A stretch of DNA of 64,000 bases, from positions 3,472,001-3,536,000 of the forward strand of contig NZ_FNSA01000003.1 of assembly GCF_900104775.1 (NCBI RefSeq). Direction: 5' to 3'. The translations under genes and the position numbers were made by a program. Below, in pieces: positions 53,007 through 62,518 of the stretch. The stretch's first letter is position 1, and every line of letters begins with the position of its first letter. The stretch is from Tsukamurella tyrosinosolvens (GTDB lineage Bacteria; Actinomycetota; Actinomycetes; Mycobacteriales; Mycobacteriaceae). The notes under the pieces were generated by a model. That model was given only the letters and a program-made list of their open reading frames with translations, was not told the origin of the DNA and ran no database searches.

Positions 53007-54002
53007 ATGCGTGCACTGATCCAGGACGAGTTCGGCGACCCCGCGAGCGTCCTGTCCGTCCGTGAGGTCCCGCTGCCCGAGCCGCGGCCCGGCCAGGTGC
53101 GGATCCGCACCCTGCTCGCCCCGATCCACAACCACGACCTGTGGACCGTGAAGGGCGACTACGGCTACAAGCCCGCCCTCCCCGCGGCGTCGGGCTCCGA
53201 GGCCGTCGGCGTCATCGACGCGCTCGGCGAGGGCGTCGAGGGTTTCACCGTCGGCCAGCGCGTCGCCACCGGCTCAGCCTTCGGCACGTGGGCCGAGTAC
53301 TTCGTCGCCGGCGCCGCAGGCCTCCTGCCGGTCCCCGGGGAGATCTCCGACGAGGCCGCCGCCCAGCTCTTCTCCATGCCGTTCAGCGCGATCAGCCTGC
53401 TCGACTACCTGAACGTCCAGCCGGGGCAGTGGATCGTGCAGAACACCGCGAACGGCATGGTCGGGCGCATGCTGGCGCAGCTCGCGTCCGCCCGGGGGAT
53501 CAACGTCACGGGCCTGGTCCGACGGTCCGCCGCCGTCGACGAGCTCGCGACCTTCGGAGTGACGAACGTGATCGCCACCGACACCGAGGGCTGGCGCGAC
53601 CGCGCCAAGGAGCTCGCCGGTGAGGCGGGCTACGCGGCGGCCGTCGACTCGATCGGTGGCGCGGCGAGCACCCAGCTCGCCCTCCTGCTCGGGCAGCGCG
53701 GCACCCTGGTCTCGTTCGGCGCGATGAGCGCCACCAACCCGGGCGAGGGCGCGATGCTGGAGATCCCCGTCAACGTCGCGATCTTCAAGGAGATCGTGGT
53801 CAAGGGGTTCTGGGGTCGCACCGTGAGCCAGGAGATGGATCCCGCCAAGCGCGCCGAGCTGATGGGCGAGGTGATCAGCGGCGTGGCGGCCGGCACTCTC
53901 GCACTCCCCGTCGACGGGGTGTACCCGCTCGACGAGGTCTCCTCCGCCGCAGCGGCGAGCGGCCGGCCGGGCCGCGTGGGCAAGGTCCTGCTGCGCCCCT
54001 GA
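53007..54002 (+). CDS. Medium-chain dehydrogenase/quinone-reductase-like protein
   Basis: A 331-residue MDR-superfamily enzyme without zinc-binding Cys residues in the usual place. It begins MRALIQDEFGDPASVL and has the NADP-binding NTANGMVGRMLAQLASARG near residue 150 and the C-terminal PVDGVYPLDEVSSAAAA (in part). It resembles enoyl/quinone reductases of the trans-2-enoyl-CoA reductase type; the substrate is unknown. AAGGAGA precedes ATG 53007 and it follows ohr. Confidence 0.85.
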   Translation: MRALIQDEFGDPASVLSVREVPLPEPRPGQVRIRTLLAPIHNHDLWTVKGDYGYKPALPAASGSEAVGVIDALGEGVEGFTVGQRVATGSAFGTWAEYFVAGAAGLLPVPGEISDEAAAQLFSMPFSAISLLDYLNVQPGQWIVQNTANGMVGRMLAQLASARGINVTGLVRRSAAVDELATFGVTNVIATDTEGWRDRAKELAGEAGYAAAVDSIGGAASTQLALLLGQRGTLVSFGAMSATNPGEGAMLEIPVNVAIFKEIVVKGFWGRTVSQEMDPAKRAELMGEVISGVAAGTLALPVDGVYPLDEVSSAAAASGRPGRVGKVLLRP

Positions 54003-54008
54003 TCGATC

Positions 54009-54023
54009 CGCCCCGACGGGGCG
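54009..54023 (+). terminator. Short hairpin after the MDR gene
   Basis: CGCCCC (54009-54014) pairs with GGGGCG (54018-54023) over GAC, 7 bases past the stop. It is short and lacks a T-run, so it is a weak terminator candidate between two convergent genes. Confidence 0.35.
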
Positions 54024-54035
54024 CGGCGTGCGCCG

Positions 54036-54443
54036 TCAGCCGACGAGGCGGCGGCGCGCGTCGACGCCCTGCGCCAGCACGAACAACACGAACTCCCGCA
54101 GGGCGTCGCCCGCGAGCGTGCCCGCCGGGAAGCTGTAGTGCAGCACCAGATCGGCCGAGACCTCCCGCTCCATGAGCCGGAGGGAGCCGAACTGCACGGC
54201 TTCCGCCACGGACCGAACGTCGGTGCGGAGCTCGTCGGTCAGTGCGAGGTCCCAGGCCACCACCTGGGTCAGCGAGTAGACGTCCACGTCGCGCGCGAGT
54301 TCGAAGACCTGCACCGATGCCGGCGTCTCGCCGAAATCGACCAGCACGGCCTGGTTCTCGTCGCGCCGCAGCACCACCCCGTCGGCCAGCGCCGATTCGA
54401 GCCGCGCGCGCAGCGCGTCCAGCCGAGGGTCCTGCGCCGTCAC
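54036..54443 (-). CDS. YbjN-domain protein (Rv2360c-like)
   Basis: A 135-residue YbjN-type sensor-like fold protein. Core pattern: [22 protein letters not shown] then [15 protein letters not shown] and a C-terminal helix [14 protein letters not shown]. The family is of unknown function and occurs in pairs with decaprenyl diphosphate synthase in mycobacteria, where the equivalent is Rv2360c. GTG 54443 overlaps the uppS stop (GTGA). Confidence 0.78.
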   Translation of the reverse strand: MTAQDPRLDALRARLESALADGVVLRRDENQAVLVDFGETPASVQVFELARDVDVYSLTQVVAWDLALTDELRTDVRSVAEAVQFGSLRLMEREVSADLVLHYSFPAGTLAGDALREFVLFVLAQGVDARRRLVG

Positions 54444-55276
54444 TGGGCGCCGCCGAACCGGCGGTCGCGCTTGGCGTACTCCAGGCACGCGTCCCAGAGG
54501 TTCCTGCGGTCGAAGTCGGGGAACAGCGTGTCCTGGTAGACGTATTCGGCGTAGGCGCTCTCCCACAGCAGGAAGTTCGAGCTCCGCTTCTCCCCCGACG
54601 GCCGCAGGAACAGGTCCACGTCCGGCATGTCCGGTTGATAGAGGTACTGCTGGAAGGACTGCTCGGTGATGCGGTCCGGGTTGATCTCCCCGGCCGCGGC
54701 GCGACGCGCGATCTCCCGTGCGGCGTCGACGATCTCGGCCCGGCCGCCGTAGTTGACGCACATCGTCAGCGTCATGACGGTGTTGTCCTTGGTGAGCTCC
54801 TCGGCGACCTCGAGCTCCTTGATCACGCTGGCCCACAGGCGCGGCCGCCGTCCGGCCCACTTCACCCGGACGCCCATCTCGTGCATCTCGTCGCGGCGGC
54901 GGCGGATCACGTCGCGGTTGAACCCCATGAGGAAGCGCACCTCCTCCGGGCTGCGCGACCAGTTCTCCGTCGAGAAGGCGTACGCCGACAGCTGCTTCAC
55001 GCCGATCTCGATGCACCCGCAGACGGTGTCCATGAGCACGGCCTCGCCGCGCTTGTGCCCTTCGGTGCGCGCCATGCCGCGCTCCTTGGCCCAGCGGCCG
55101 TTGCCGTCCATGACGAGGGCAACGTGGTTCGGCACCAGCTCCGCGGGGATCTCCGGCGGCGTCGCCCCCGACGGATGCGGGTCCGGCGGGCGGACGGTGA
55201 CCGGCGCTCCCGCACCGGAAACAGCAGTCTTGGACCTACCCCGCCGCAGTCCCGGCACCGTCGACCTCCCTCTCAC
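54440..55276 (-). CDS. uppS: Polyprenyl (decaprenyl) diphosphate synthase, cis type
   Basis: A 278-residue cis-prenyltransferase that makes the lipid carrier for peptidoglycan and arabinogalactan. Motifs: [13 protein letters not shown] with the catalytic Asp-Gly-Asn-Gly, [13 protein letters not shown], and [14 protein letters not shown] near the C-terminus. In mycobacteria Rv2361c makes decaprenyl diphosphate. GTG 55276 is in frame and overlaps the recO 3' end by 41 bases; a GTG near 55201 is an alternative. It overlaps the ybjN-like gene by 4. Confidence 0.93.
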   Translation of the reverse strand: MRGRSTVPGLRRGRSKTAVSGAGAPVTVRPPDPHPSGATPPEIPAELVPNHVALVMDGNGRWAKERGMARTEGHKRGEAVLMDTVCGCIEIGVKQLSAYAFSTENWSRSPEEVRFLMGFNRDVIRRRRDEMHEMGVRVKWAGRRPRLWASVIKELEVAEELTKDNTVMTLTMCVNYGGRAEIVDAAREIARRAAAGEINPDRITEQSFQQYLYQPDMPDVDLFLRPSGEKRSSNFLLWESAYAEYVYQDTLFPDFDRRNLWDACLEYAKRDRRFGGAQ

Positions 55277-56033
55277 CGGCCGCGAGGGCCGGGCTGTGCG
55301 GCGCGTGCCGCTCGATCATGGGCAGCGACCGCAGCTGCCGCCCCACGTGCCACTGTAGGTGTGCGGCGGCGAGGCCGTTGGCCTGCCTGCGCACCCGCTC
55401 GCCCGTGGTCTCGGCGAAGTCGAAATCGGCTCGGGCGAGGGCCGCCATCAGGTCCAGCACGCCCTGCCCCGGCACCGCCGAGCCCGACGGGCGGCAGTGC
55501 ACGCAGACGGCGCCTCCGGCGGCCACGTGGAAGGCGCGATGCGGCCCCTCGTCGCCGCAGCGGGCGCAGATCGTGAGCGCGGGTGCCCAGCCCGCTGACT
55601 CCATGGCGCGCAGCAGGAACGAGATCAGGACGAGGTCGCGGTCGCGCACGCCGGCCGCGATGGCCCGCAACGCGCCGACGGTGAGCCGGTGCAGCTCCAG
55701 CGCCGGGGCCCGCTCCTCGCCCGCCAGCCGCTCCGCGGTCTCGATCACCGCGCACGCCGTGGTGTAGCGGCCGTAGTCGCCCGCCAGATCGCCCGAGTAG
55801 GCGGCGATCGAGTGCACCTGCGTCACCATGTCCAGGTTGCGGCCGGGGTGCAGCTGCAGGTCGACGTGCGCGAACAGCTCCAGCCGGGCGCCGAACCGCG
55901 ACCGCGGCCGGCGCACCCCCTTCGCGACGGCGCGGACCAGGCCGTTGTCCCGGGTCAGCAGCGTGAGGATGTAGTCGGCCTCCCCCAGCTTGTGCTGCCG
56001 CAGCACCACAGCGCTGTCCCGGTACGACCTCAT
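55236..56033 (-). CDS. recO: DNA repair protein RecO
   Basis: A 265-residue mediator that helps RecA load on SSB-coated DNA. It has an N-terminal OB fold ([20 protein letters not shown]), a helical core and a zinc-binding segment with CARCGDEG and CVHCRP (two CxxC, about residues 150-180). ATG 56033 begins [13 protein letters not shown] as in mycobacteria; longer starts are dominated by unlikely Pro/Arg sequence. The 3' 41 bases overlap uppS. Confidence 0.93.
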   Translation of the reverse strand: MRSYRDSAVVLRQHKLGEADYILTLLTRDNGLVRAVAKGVRRPRSRFGARLELFAHVDLQLHPGRNLDMVTQVHSIAAYSGDLAGDYGRYTTACAVIETAERLAGEERAPALELHRLTVGALRAIAAGVRDRDLVLISFLLRAMESAGWAPALTICARCGDEGPHRAFHVAAGGAVCVHCRPSGSAVPGQGVLDLMAALARADFDFAETTGERVRRQANGLAAAHLQWHVGRQLRSLPMIERHAPHSPALAAGEREVDGAGTAAG

Positions 56034-56143
56034 ACCCTCCATCATCCCACCCCGCCCCGACATCGACGACGAAGCCGCGCCGCCGCGCTTGTCAGTGCAC
56101 CGCGGCATGATGCCGACATCATCGATTCTTCGGGGGGAGAACC

Positions 56144-56449
56144 ATGACGGCACAGGCCTGGGCCACGCTGACGGTCGGAATGATCGCGGGCCTCATAGCG
56201 GTCGTGACCATCAGTCAGAGACGCCTCGCGGACAACCGGAAGGAATGGTGGACGAGATTCCAGTGGGCACTCGACGCGACCTACTCCGTCGAGGGCGACA
56301 GGCGCCGCGATGCCTGGGCGATCATCGACGACCTCGTGATCTCTCCCCTCATCACCACCACCAAGGACGGAGTGGCCATGCACATGACAATGACGCGGTA
56401 CCGGGGCGATACTGACAGCACGTCCCGGCACGAAGGAGGCGAATCATGA
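56144..56449 (+). CDS. Small membrane-anchored protein, unknown
   Basis: A 101-residue protein with one N-terminal helix (about residues 5-24, WATLTVGMIAGLIAVVTI) and a cytosolic part with FQWALDATYSVEGDRRRDAW. No family recognised. A GGGGGGAGA site precedes ATG 56144. The stop overlaps the next small gene's ATG (ATGA), so they are a coupled pair inserted between recO and era. Codon use looks less GC-biased than the neighbours (more ATC/ACC and AAG), which may hint at recent acquisition. Confidence 0.6.
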   Translation: MTAQAWATLTVGMIAGLIAVVTISQRRLADNRKEWWTRFQWALDATYSVEGDRRRDAWAIIDDLVISPLITTTKDGVAMHMTMTRYRGDTDSTSRHEGGES

Positions 56450-56658
56450 CACGGATCAAGGAGCCCGTGACCATGGATGAGCGGCGCGCAATGATCCGCG
56501 TCATCGTCTCCGGTCTGAACAAGTACGACCAGCCGGTATCACAACAAATGCGGGACTTCGTCGAAGGGAAGGTCGAGGATCCGGGTCCGCTGCCCTCGCC
56601 CGAAAGTCTCCTTCGTCTCCGCCGCCGCACCTGGTGGCAGCGGATGCTCGGCCGTTAG
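56446..56658 (+). CDS. Small hypothetical protein
   Basis: A 70-residue basic protein. It begins MTRIKEPVTMDERRAM, has a helical MIRVIVSGLNKYDQPVSQQM region and ends WWQRMLGR. No family recognised. Coupled to the upstream membrane protein by a 4-base overlap; GGAGGCGA lies before its ATG. Its stop TAG overlaps the era stop by 4 bases tail to tail. Confidence 0.55.
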   Translation: MTRIKEPVTMDERRAMIRVIVSGLNKYDQPVSQQMRDFVEGKVEDPGPLPSPESLLRLRRRTWWQRMLGR

Positions 56659-57611
56659 AAGCCCAGGCGGCCCAGCTGCTTCGGATCGCGCTGCCAGTCC
56701 TTGGCGACCTTGACGTGCAGGGAGAGGTAGACCTTCCGGCCCAGGAGCTTCTCGATCTCGCCGCGCGCCGCGGTGCCCACGGACTTCAACCGGGACCCGC
56801 CCTTGCCGATGATGATCGCCTTCTGCGAGGGCCGCTCCACGTACAGGAGCGCGTGCACCTCGAGCATCGCCGGCTTGCCGGACTTCTCCTGCGCCTCGGT
56901 CTTCTCCCGCTCGAGCACCTCCTCGATGACCACGGCCAGCGAGTGCGGCAACTCGTCGCGGACGCCCTCCAGCGCGGCCTCGCGGATCAGCTCCGCCATC
57001 ATGGTGTCGTCGTCGGTGTCGGTGATCTCGCCGTCCGGATAGAACGCGGGGCCCGGCTTCATCTTCGATGCGATCAGCCGCACCAGGTCCTCGACCTGCT
57101 CGCCGGACGTCGCCGACACCGGGATCACGTCGCAGCCGTCGCCCAGGAACGCCGAGACGGCCAGCAGCTGTTCGGCGACCTTGTCGCGCCCCACCTTGTC
57201 GATCTTGGTGACCACGCCCATCAACGGCGTGCGGGGCGCCATGTGCCGCACCTGCTCGAGGATGTACTTGTCGCCGGGGCCGATCTTCTCGTCCGCCGGA
57301 ATGGTGAGGCAGATCAGGTCGACTTCGGAGTAGGTGTCGCGCACCAGGTCGTTGAGGCGCTGGCCCAGCAGCGTGCGCGGGCGGTGCAGGCCGGGGGTGT
57401 CCACCAGCACGATCTGGCTGTCGGGCCGGTTGACGATGCCGCGGATCGTCGAGCGGGTGGTCTGGGGCCGCGAGCTGGTGATCGCGACCTTCGTCCCGAC
57501 GAGCGCGTTGGTCAGCGTGGACTTGCCGGTGTTGGGCCGCCCCACGAAGCACACGAAGCCGGACCGGAAGTCCTCGCCCTCGTCGCCGGGCGTCTGGATC
57601 TCTTCGGTCAC
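56655..57611 (-). CDS. era: GTPase Era
   Basis: A 318-residue GTPase needed for 16S rRNA maturation and 30S assembly. G1 GRPNTGKST, G3 DTPG, G4 TKIDKVGRD, G5 SATSGEQ, and a C-terminal KH RNA-binding domain with KAIIIGKGGSRLKSVG. GTG 57611 overlaps the deaminase-like gene stop (GTGA). It is the last gene of phoH-ybeY-corC-like-deaminase-like-era. Confidence 0.95.
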   Translation of the reverse strand: MTEEIQTPGDEGEDFRSGFVCFVGRPNTGKSTLTNALVGTKVAITSSRPQTTRSTIRGIVNRPDSQIVLVDTPGLHRPRTLLGQRLNDLVRDTYSEVDLICLTIPADEKIGPGDKYILEQVRHMAPRTPLMGVVTKIDKVGRDKVAEQLLAVSAFLGDGCDVIPVSATSGEQVEDLVRLIASKMKPGPAFYPDGEITDTDDDTMMAELIREAALEGVRDELPHSLAVVIEEVLEREKTEAQEKSGKPAMLEVHALLYVERPSQKAIIIGKGGSRLKSVGTAARGEIEKLLGRKVYLSLHVKVAKDWQRDPKQLGRLGF

Positions 57612-57931
57612 GTCAGGGCCTCTCCCCGTGCGTCGAACAACAGGACCGGTGCCGCGGCGGACACCTCGTGCAGGGCGGCGACGCCGGCGTCGGCACCGTC
57701 GGCCGAACCCACCAGGACGGCGGCCTCGAAGCCCGCGGCCCCGGAGCTGAGCGCCGTCGCGACGGCCACCTGCAGCCCCGTCAGCGCGAGGGACGTCAGG
57801 GCGACGGGCGCTCCCGCGTAGGTGCGGCCGTCGAGGTCGCGGACCGCGGCGCCGTGCCCGGCACCGGCCCGCGCCATCGCGCCGCGCGCGAGGGTCACCA
57901 GCTTGCGATCCTCGTCGGATGTCTCGGTCAT
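57608..57931 (-). CDS. Cytidine deaminase-like fold protein lacking zinc ligands (Rv2365c-like)
   Basis: A 107-residue protein of the size and place of a cytidine deaminase in actinobacterial era clusters, with the corresponding segment [21 protein letters not shown] where CAE is expected. There is no Cys at all, so the zinc site CxxC/CAE is lost and no deaminase activity is expected. It may be structural or regulatory. Overlaps corC-like by 4 bases and era by 4. Confidence 0.7.
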   Translation of the reverse strand: MTETSDEDRKLVTLARGAMARAGAGHGAAVRDLDGRTYAGAPVALTSLALTGLQVAVATALSSGAAGFEAAVLVGSADGADAGVAALHEVSAAAPVLLFDARGEALT

Positions 57932-59250
57932 GCGGGCTCCTTCTCGTCGTCGGCGGTCGCGTCGTCGTCCGACGGTGCCGCCCCCTCGGTCTCGGCGCTG
58001 CGCACCAGGACCGTGGAGATCCGCACGCGGCCGCGGCGATCGGTGGCTCCCTCGGCCTCCAGCAACAGCCCGTGCGCCCGGACCTCCGACCCCGGCAGTG
58101 GCACGCGGCCCAACGCCAGGCCGAGGAGTCCGCCGACGGTGTCGACCTCGTCCTCCTCGATCTCCTTGTCGAAGAGCTCGCCCAGCGTCTCCAGGTCCAG
58201 CCGGGCGGACACCCGGAAGACCCCGTCGCCGAGCTCCTCGACGGGCGCGACCTCGCCGGAGTCGTACTCGTCGGTGATCTCACCGACGATCTCCTCCAGC
58301 ACGTCCTCGATCGTCACCAGTCCGGCGATGGAACCGTACTCGTTGACCAGGACGGCCATGTGGTTGTTGGTGTGCTGCATCTCGCGCAGCAGCGCGTCGA
58401 CCGGCTTCGAGTCCGGCACGAAGACCGCCGGGCGGGCCATCCGGCCCACCTCGATGGCGTGGCGGTCGGCACCGTCGGGCAGGGCGACGAGGTCCTTGAG
58501 GTAGACGACGCCCCGCACGTCGTCGACGTTCTCCCCGATCACGGGGATGCGGGAGTGGCCCGAGCGGACCGCGAGCCGGGTGGCCTGCGACACGGACTTG
58601 TCCGCCTCGATCCACACCATCTCGGGGCGGGGCACCATGACCTCGCGGGCGGCGGTGTCGCCGAGCTCGAAGACGGACTGGATCATCTTGCCCTCGTCCT
58701 CGTCGACCACGCCGCGCTGCTGGGCGAGGTCGACGAGCTCCCGCAGCTCGACCTCCGTGGCGAACGGGCCGTTGCGGTAGCCGCGGCCGGGGGTGATGGC
58801 GTTACCGAGCAGGATGAGCAGGCGGGTGATGGGCCCCATGAGGATCGCGATGACCTGCAGGATCACGGCGGTCGCGCAGCCCAGCGTGTACGCGTGCTGG
58901 CGGCCGAGGGTGCGGGGCCCGACGCCGATGAGCACGTAGCTGACGACGGTCATCACGGCGGCGGTCACGACGGCCGTCCCCACGGTGGACAGGTAGCGGT
59001 CGAGGACGAGGAACACGAGGACCGTGGCCAGTACCTCGCACGCGGTGCGCAGCAGGACGACGAGGTTGACGTACAGCGGCCGGTTGACCAGCACGCGCTG
59101 CAGGCGCTTGGCGCCCGGGCGGCCCTCCTCGACGAGGTCCTCGACGCGCGCCGGGGACACCGTGAGCAGGGCGGAGTCGACGGCCGCGAACAGCCCGCCG
59201 AGCAGGACCAGGGCGACGACGCCGACGATCAGCAGGATCGACGAGGACAC
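57928..59250 (-). CDS. Hemolysin/CorC-type membrane protein with CBS domains
   Basis: A 440-residue protein of the CNNM/CorC family. N-terminal DUF21 membrane part (four helices, about residues 5-190, [24 protein letters not shown] after the first), two CBS motifs (about 205-325, with [16 protein letters not shown] and [15 protein letters not shown]), and a C-terminal CorC_HlyC domain. These proteins take part in Mg/Co efflux or resistance; direct transport is unproven. Counterpart of Rv2366c in the phoH-era operon. Confidence 0.88.
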   Translation of the reverse strand: MSSSILLIVGVVALVLLGGLFAAVDSALLTVSPARVEDLVEEGRPGAKRLQRVLVNRPLYVNLVVLLRTACEVLATVLVFLVLDRYLSTVGTAVVTAAVMTVVSYVLIGVGPRTLGRQHAYTLGCATAVILQVIAILMGPITRLLILLGNAITPGRGYRNGPFATEVELRELVDLAQQRGVVDEDEGKMIQSVFELGDTAAREVMVPRPEMVWIEADKSVSQATRLAVRSGHSRIPVIGENVDDVRGVVYLKDLVALPDGADRHAIEVGRMARPAVFVPDSKPVDALLREMQHTNNHMAVLVNEYGSIAGLVTIEDVLEEIVGEITDEYDSGEVAPVEELGDGVFRVSARLDLETLGELFDKEIEEDEVDTVGGLLGLALGRVPLPGSEVRAHGLLLEAEGATDRRGRVRISTVLVRSAETEGAAPSDDDATADDEKEPA

Positions 59251-59253
59251 GGC

Positions 59254-59793
59254 TCAGTCCCGCCGCCCCAGGAAACCGGTGCGGCCGAGCAGCTTCTCGT
59301 CGCGCGCGGACTGCCGGGCGCGACGCTCCTGGTCGCGCTGCTGCGCGTAGTACTCGGCGAGGATGCTGTCCTGGAGCGCGAACATCTCGCGCTCCTCGTC
59401 GGGCTCGGCGTGGTCGAAGCCCAGCAGGTGCAACACGCCGTGCACGGTGAGCACGTTGAGCTCGTGGCCGGTGGAGTGCCCGGCGGCGGTCGCCTGCTCC
59501 GCGGCGAACTGCGGGCACAGCACGATGTCGCCGAGGGTCGCGGGGCCGGCGTCGGCCATGTCGGGGCGGCCGCCCGGGGTCAGCTCGTCCATCGGGAAGC
59601 TCATCACGTCGGTGGGACCGGGCAGGTCCATCCACTTCACGTGCAGGTCGGCCATGGTGTCGAGGTCGACGGCGAGCATGTTGAGCTCGGCACCCGGGTG
59701 CACGTCCATCGCCGCGATGGCGAACGCGGCCACCGCCACGACCTCCGCCTCGTCGACGTCGAACCCCGACTCGTTGGCGAATTCGATGCTCAT
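59254..59793 (-). CDS. ybeY: Endoribonuclease YbeY
   Basis: A 179-residue zinc endoribonuclease for 16S rRNA 3' end maturation and ribosome quality control. The signature [17 protein letters not shown] holds the three His ligands (about residues 112-122). Its ATG (59793) overlaps the phoH stop as ATGA; corC-like follows after 3 bases. The N-terminal [19 protein letters not shown] is family-typical. Confidence 0.92.
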   Translation of the reverse strand: MSIEFANESGFDVDEAEVVAVAAFAIAAMDVHPGAELNMLAVDLDTMADLHVKWMDLPGPTDVMSFPMDELTPGGRPDMADAGPATLGDIVLCPQFAAEQATAAGHSTGHELNVLTVHGVLHLLGFDHAEPDEEREMFALQDSILAEYYAQQRDQERRARQSARDEKLLGRTGFLGRRD

Positions 59794-60848
59794 CGGCGCC
59801 CCGGGATGCGTCGCGCGCCCAGCTGCGGGCGCTTGGTGGCTTCGAGCTGCTCCTCGAACTGGGAGTACGCGTCGACGATCTCGGCGACCAGTCGGTGCCG
59901 CACCACGTCCGCGCTCGACAGCTCGGAGATGTGGATGTCGTCGATGCCGCGCAGGATGCCGACGGCGGCGCGGAGACCGCTGGTGGCGCCGCCCGGGAGG
60001 TCGACCTGCGTCGCGTCACCGGTGACCACGATCTTCGAGCCGAAGCCGAGGCGGGTGAGGAACATCTTCATCTGCTCGGCGGTGGTGTTCTGCGCCTCGT
60101 CGAGGATGATGAACGCGTCGTTGAGCGTGCGGCCGCGCATGTACGCCAGCGGCGCGACCTCGATGACGCCGGCGGCCATGAGCTTCGGGATCGCCTCGGG
60201 GTCCATCATGTCGTGCAGCGCGTCGTAGAGCGGACGCAGGTACGGGTCGATCTTCTCGTTGAGCGTGCCCGGCAGGAAGCCGAGCCGCTCCCCCGCCTCG
60301 ACGGCGGGGCGGGTGAGGATGATGCGGCTGACCTGCTTGGACTGCAGCGCCTGCACGGCCTTGGCCATCGCGAGGTAGGTCTTGCCGGTGCCCGCCGGGC
60401 CGACGCCGAAGACGATGGTGTGCTCGTCGATCGCGTCGACGTACTTCTTCTGGTTGACCGTCTTGGGGCGCACCGTCTTGCCGCGCCGCGAGATGATGTC
60501 GAGGGTCAGGACCTCGGCCGGCGACTCGCCGGAACCGTCGGTCATCATCCCGACGGAGCGGCGCACCTCCTCGGGGCTGACGGCGACGCCGCTGCGCACG
60601 GCGGCGAGCAGCTCGGCGAGGACCCGCTCGGCCAGCGCCACGTCGGCGGGGCGGCCGGAGAGGGTGATCACGTTGCCGCGCGCATGGACGTCCGCGTCGA
60701 GCACGTTCTCCAGAGCCCGGAGGTTCGCGTCCGCAGGGCCGAGCAGACCGAAGGTCAGCTCGATGGGGATCTCGACGGTGGACCGCGCCGGCGTCACTGC
60801 CTGAACGGGGCTGTCGGAACTGGTGGGGTCTGGCACGCGGTGCGTCAA
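59790..60848 (-). CDS. phoH: PhoH family ATPase
   Basis: A 352-residue PhoH-like P-loop ATPase. Walker [14 protein letters not shown] near residue 150, Walker [13 protein letters not shown], and [20 protein letters not shown] after it. PhoH proteins couple with YbeY in RNA processing. TTG 60848 is used as start; a GTG at 60836 is possible. First gene of the operon. Confidence 0.92.
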   Translation of the reverse strand: MTHRVPDPTSSDSPVQAVTPARSTVEIPIELTFGLLGPADANLRALENVLDADVHARGNVITLSGRPADVALAERVLAELLAAVRSGVAVSPEEVRRSVGMMTDGSGESPAEVLTLDIISRRGKTVRPKTVNQKKYVDAIDEHTIVFGVGPAGTGKTYLAMAKAVQALQSKQVSRIILTRPAVEAGERLGFLPGTLNEKIDPYLRPLYDALHDMMDPEAIPKLMAAGVIEVAPLAYMRGRTLNDAFIILDEAQNTTAEQMKMFLTRLGFGSKIVVTGDATQVDLPGGATSGLRAAVGILRGIDDIHISELSSADVVRHRLVAEIVDAYSQFEEQLEATKRPQLGARRIPGRR

Positions 60849-60933
60849 TCCTTCACTCGGCGGTTCCCGCGCCTGACGGTGCGGATACCTCCAGTTTAGT
60901 ACCGCTCACCCCCGGAAGGCCCGTGGGTTTCGC

Positions 60934-60953
60934 CCGGGGCGGATCCGCCCCGG
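60934..60953 (-). terminator. 20-bp perfect palindrome after the hydrolase gene
   Basis: A 20-base perfect palindrome centred on GGATCC (60934-60953) lies 6 bases downstream of the alpha/beta hydrolase stop on the minus strand. A hairpin in RNA is possible but with no unpaired loop sequence, so the fold is only a rough terminator. Confidence 0.5.
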
Positions 60954-60958
60954 CGCGG

Positions 60959-61678
60959 TCACCGCGCGGAGAGCTCCTCGATCGCCGCCAGCGTCGCCTT
61001 GTGGCCCTTCGAGCCGGGCTCGAGGAAGTCGTCGTGGCCCTCGCCCTCGATCATCGTGAGCGTCGCATCCATGCCGTTCTCCTGCGCCTGCGAGAGGAAC
61101 CACTCGGAGAGCTGGTAGGGCACCTGCTCGTCGAGCCGGCCGTGCAGGGCGCGCACGCGGGTGGTGAAGGGCATCGCCGCGACGGGGCTGGCCTGCGCGA
61201 AGGTCCGCTTGATCAACCGCTGGTTGGCGTTCGGCGCGAGGTCGAAGAGCAGGCGCATCGACTGGTCGCCGTCGCCGCGCTCGATGAGGTCGAGGACGCC
61301 GCCGCGGGAGATGACGCCCAGCAGGTCGGGGCGCTGCGCGGCCGCCCAGACCGCGAGGGTGGCACCGGCGCTGTGGGCCGCGACGATGTGCCCGCCCTTC
61401 TTCGCGAGCTTCGCGGTGCCGTAGTCGATGGCGGCGAGCACGTCGTCGCCGAGGATCGGCCACACCACGCCCGGCTCGCCGACGCGCCGGTACTCGACGT
61501 TCCACACCGGATAGCCGCGGTCGTTGAGGTCCTTCGCGACCTTCGACTCCATCGTCATCGAGTACAGGTTCCGCCAGTAGCCGCCGTGCACCAGGGTGAT
61601 CAGGGGCTTGTCGGCGTCACCCGGGTAGAAGTGCCCGTGCTGCGATTCCTCGCTGCCGTAGAAGATGCGACGCGCCAT
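60959..61678 (-). CDS. Alpha/beta hydrolase family protein
   Basis: A 239-residue cytosolic hydrolase. The oxyanion motif HGGYWRN is near residue 31, the nucleophile elbow AAHSAGATLAVWA (Ser about 100), and the His is in GEGHDDFLEPG near the end. HGGYW and the short size resemble arylformamidase (kynurenine formamidase)-like enzymes. Substrate unknown. It is upstream of phoH on the same strand with a palindrome between. Confidence 0.8.
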   Translation of the reverse strand: MARRIFYGSEESQHGHFYPGDADKPLITLVHGGYWRNLYSMTMESKVAKDLNDRGYPVWNVEYRRVGEPGVVWPILGDDVLAAIDYGTAKLAKKGGHIVAAHSAGATLAVWAAAQRPDLLGVISRGGVLDLIERGDGDQSMRLLFDLAPNANQRLIKRTFAQASPVAAMPFTTRVRALHGRLDEQVPYQLSEWFLSQAQENGMDATLTMIEGEGHDDFLEPGSKGHKATLAAIEELSAR

Positions 61679-61735
61679 CGTGTCCGAGCACTCCTTCGTC
61701 CCAGCCGCCGGCCGGCACCCCGCCGGTCCGGTCGA

Positions 61736-62512
61736 TCAGTCCGGCGGCGTGCCGGACCATCTGTCGGTCATCACTCCCAGAGCACCCAGGGCGACGGCCG
61801 CCGCGGTGGAGGTCCGCAGCACCGTCGGGCCGAGGAGCGCGGGCTGCGCACCCATCCCGACCAGGGCATCCAGTTCCTCGGGGCTGATTCCGCCCTCCGG
61901 CCCCACCACGATAACGACGGTTTCGGTTACTGAGAAGTCAACCTCGCCCAGAGGCACCGCCGAACCCTCGTGCAAGACAACTACATTCGCATCCATACTG
62001 GTGAGTAACGGAACGAGTTCTCGCGTCGTCACCAGGTCGTGGATCTCCGGAACATACGCTCGCCGTGCCTGTTTCGCCGCGGATCGGGCGACCGCGCGCC
62101 AGCGGGCGACCCCCTTCTCCGCCTTGCCGGAGCCCTTGCCCCCGGAGCCGCCCCCGTCCCATCGCGAGACGCAGCGCGACGCCTGCCACGGGACGATCGC
62201 GTCGATCCCCGCCTCGGTGGCGAGCTCGACGGCCAGTTCGGAACGATCGGACTTGGGCAGCGCCTGCACCAGCACCACGCGGGGCGAGGCGGGCGGCACG
62301 GTCCAGGTCTCGGCGCAGCGCACCGTCACGTCAGCCTTGCCGACGGCGGTCGCGGTGCACCGGGCGAAGCCGCCGGCACCGTCGGACAGGACGAGCTCCT
62401 CGCCCGCTCGGACGCGCCGCACCGCCGCGGCGTGCCGGCCCTCGTCGCCGGCGAGGAGGTACTCCTCCCCCGGCGCGGGCAGCGACTCCGCGAGGAAGAC
62501 GGTGGCCGCCAC
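61736..62512 (-). CDS. rsmE: 16S rRNA (uracil1498-N3)-methyltransferase
   Basis: A 258-residue SPOUT methyltransferase that modifies U1498 of 16S rRNA. The SPOUT knot motif VVGPEGGISPEELDAL is near residue 195 and PTVLRTSTAAAVALGAL near the C-terminus. GTG 62512 follows the dnaJ stop by 6 bases. Region 115-125 has a Gly/Ser-rich insertion (DGGGSGGKGSGKAEKG) that is unusual in the family. Confidence 0.92.
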   Translation of the reverse strand: MAATVFLAESLPAPGEEYLLAGDEGRHAAAVRRVRAGEELVLSDGAGGFARCTATAVGKADVTVRCAETWTVPPASPRVVLVQALPKSDRSELAVELATEAGIDAIVPWQASRCVSRWDGGGSGGKGSGKAEKGVARWRAVARSAAKQARRAYVPEIHDLVTTRELVPLLTSMDANVVVLHEGSAVPLGEVDFSVTETVVIVVGPEGGISPEELDALVGMGAQPALLGPTVLRTSTAAAVALGALGVMTDRWSGTPPD

Positions 62513-62518
62513 CTGCGG

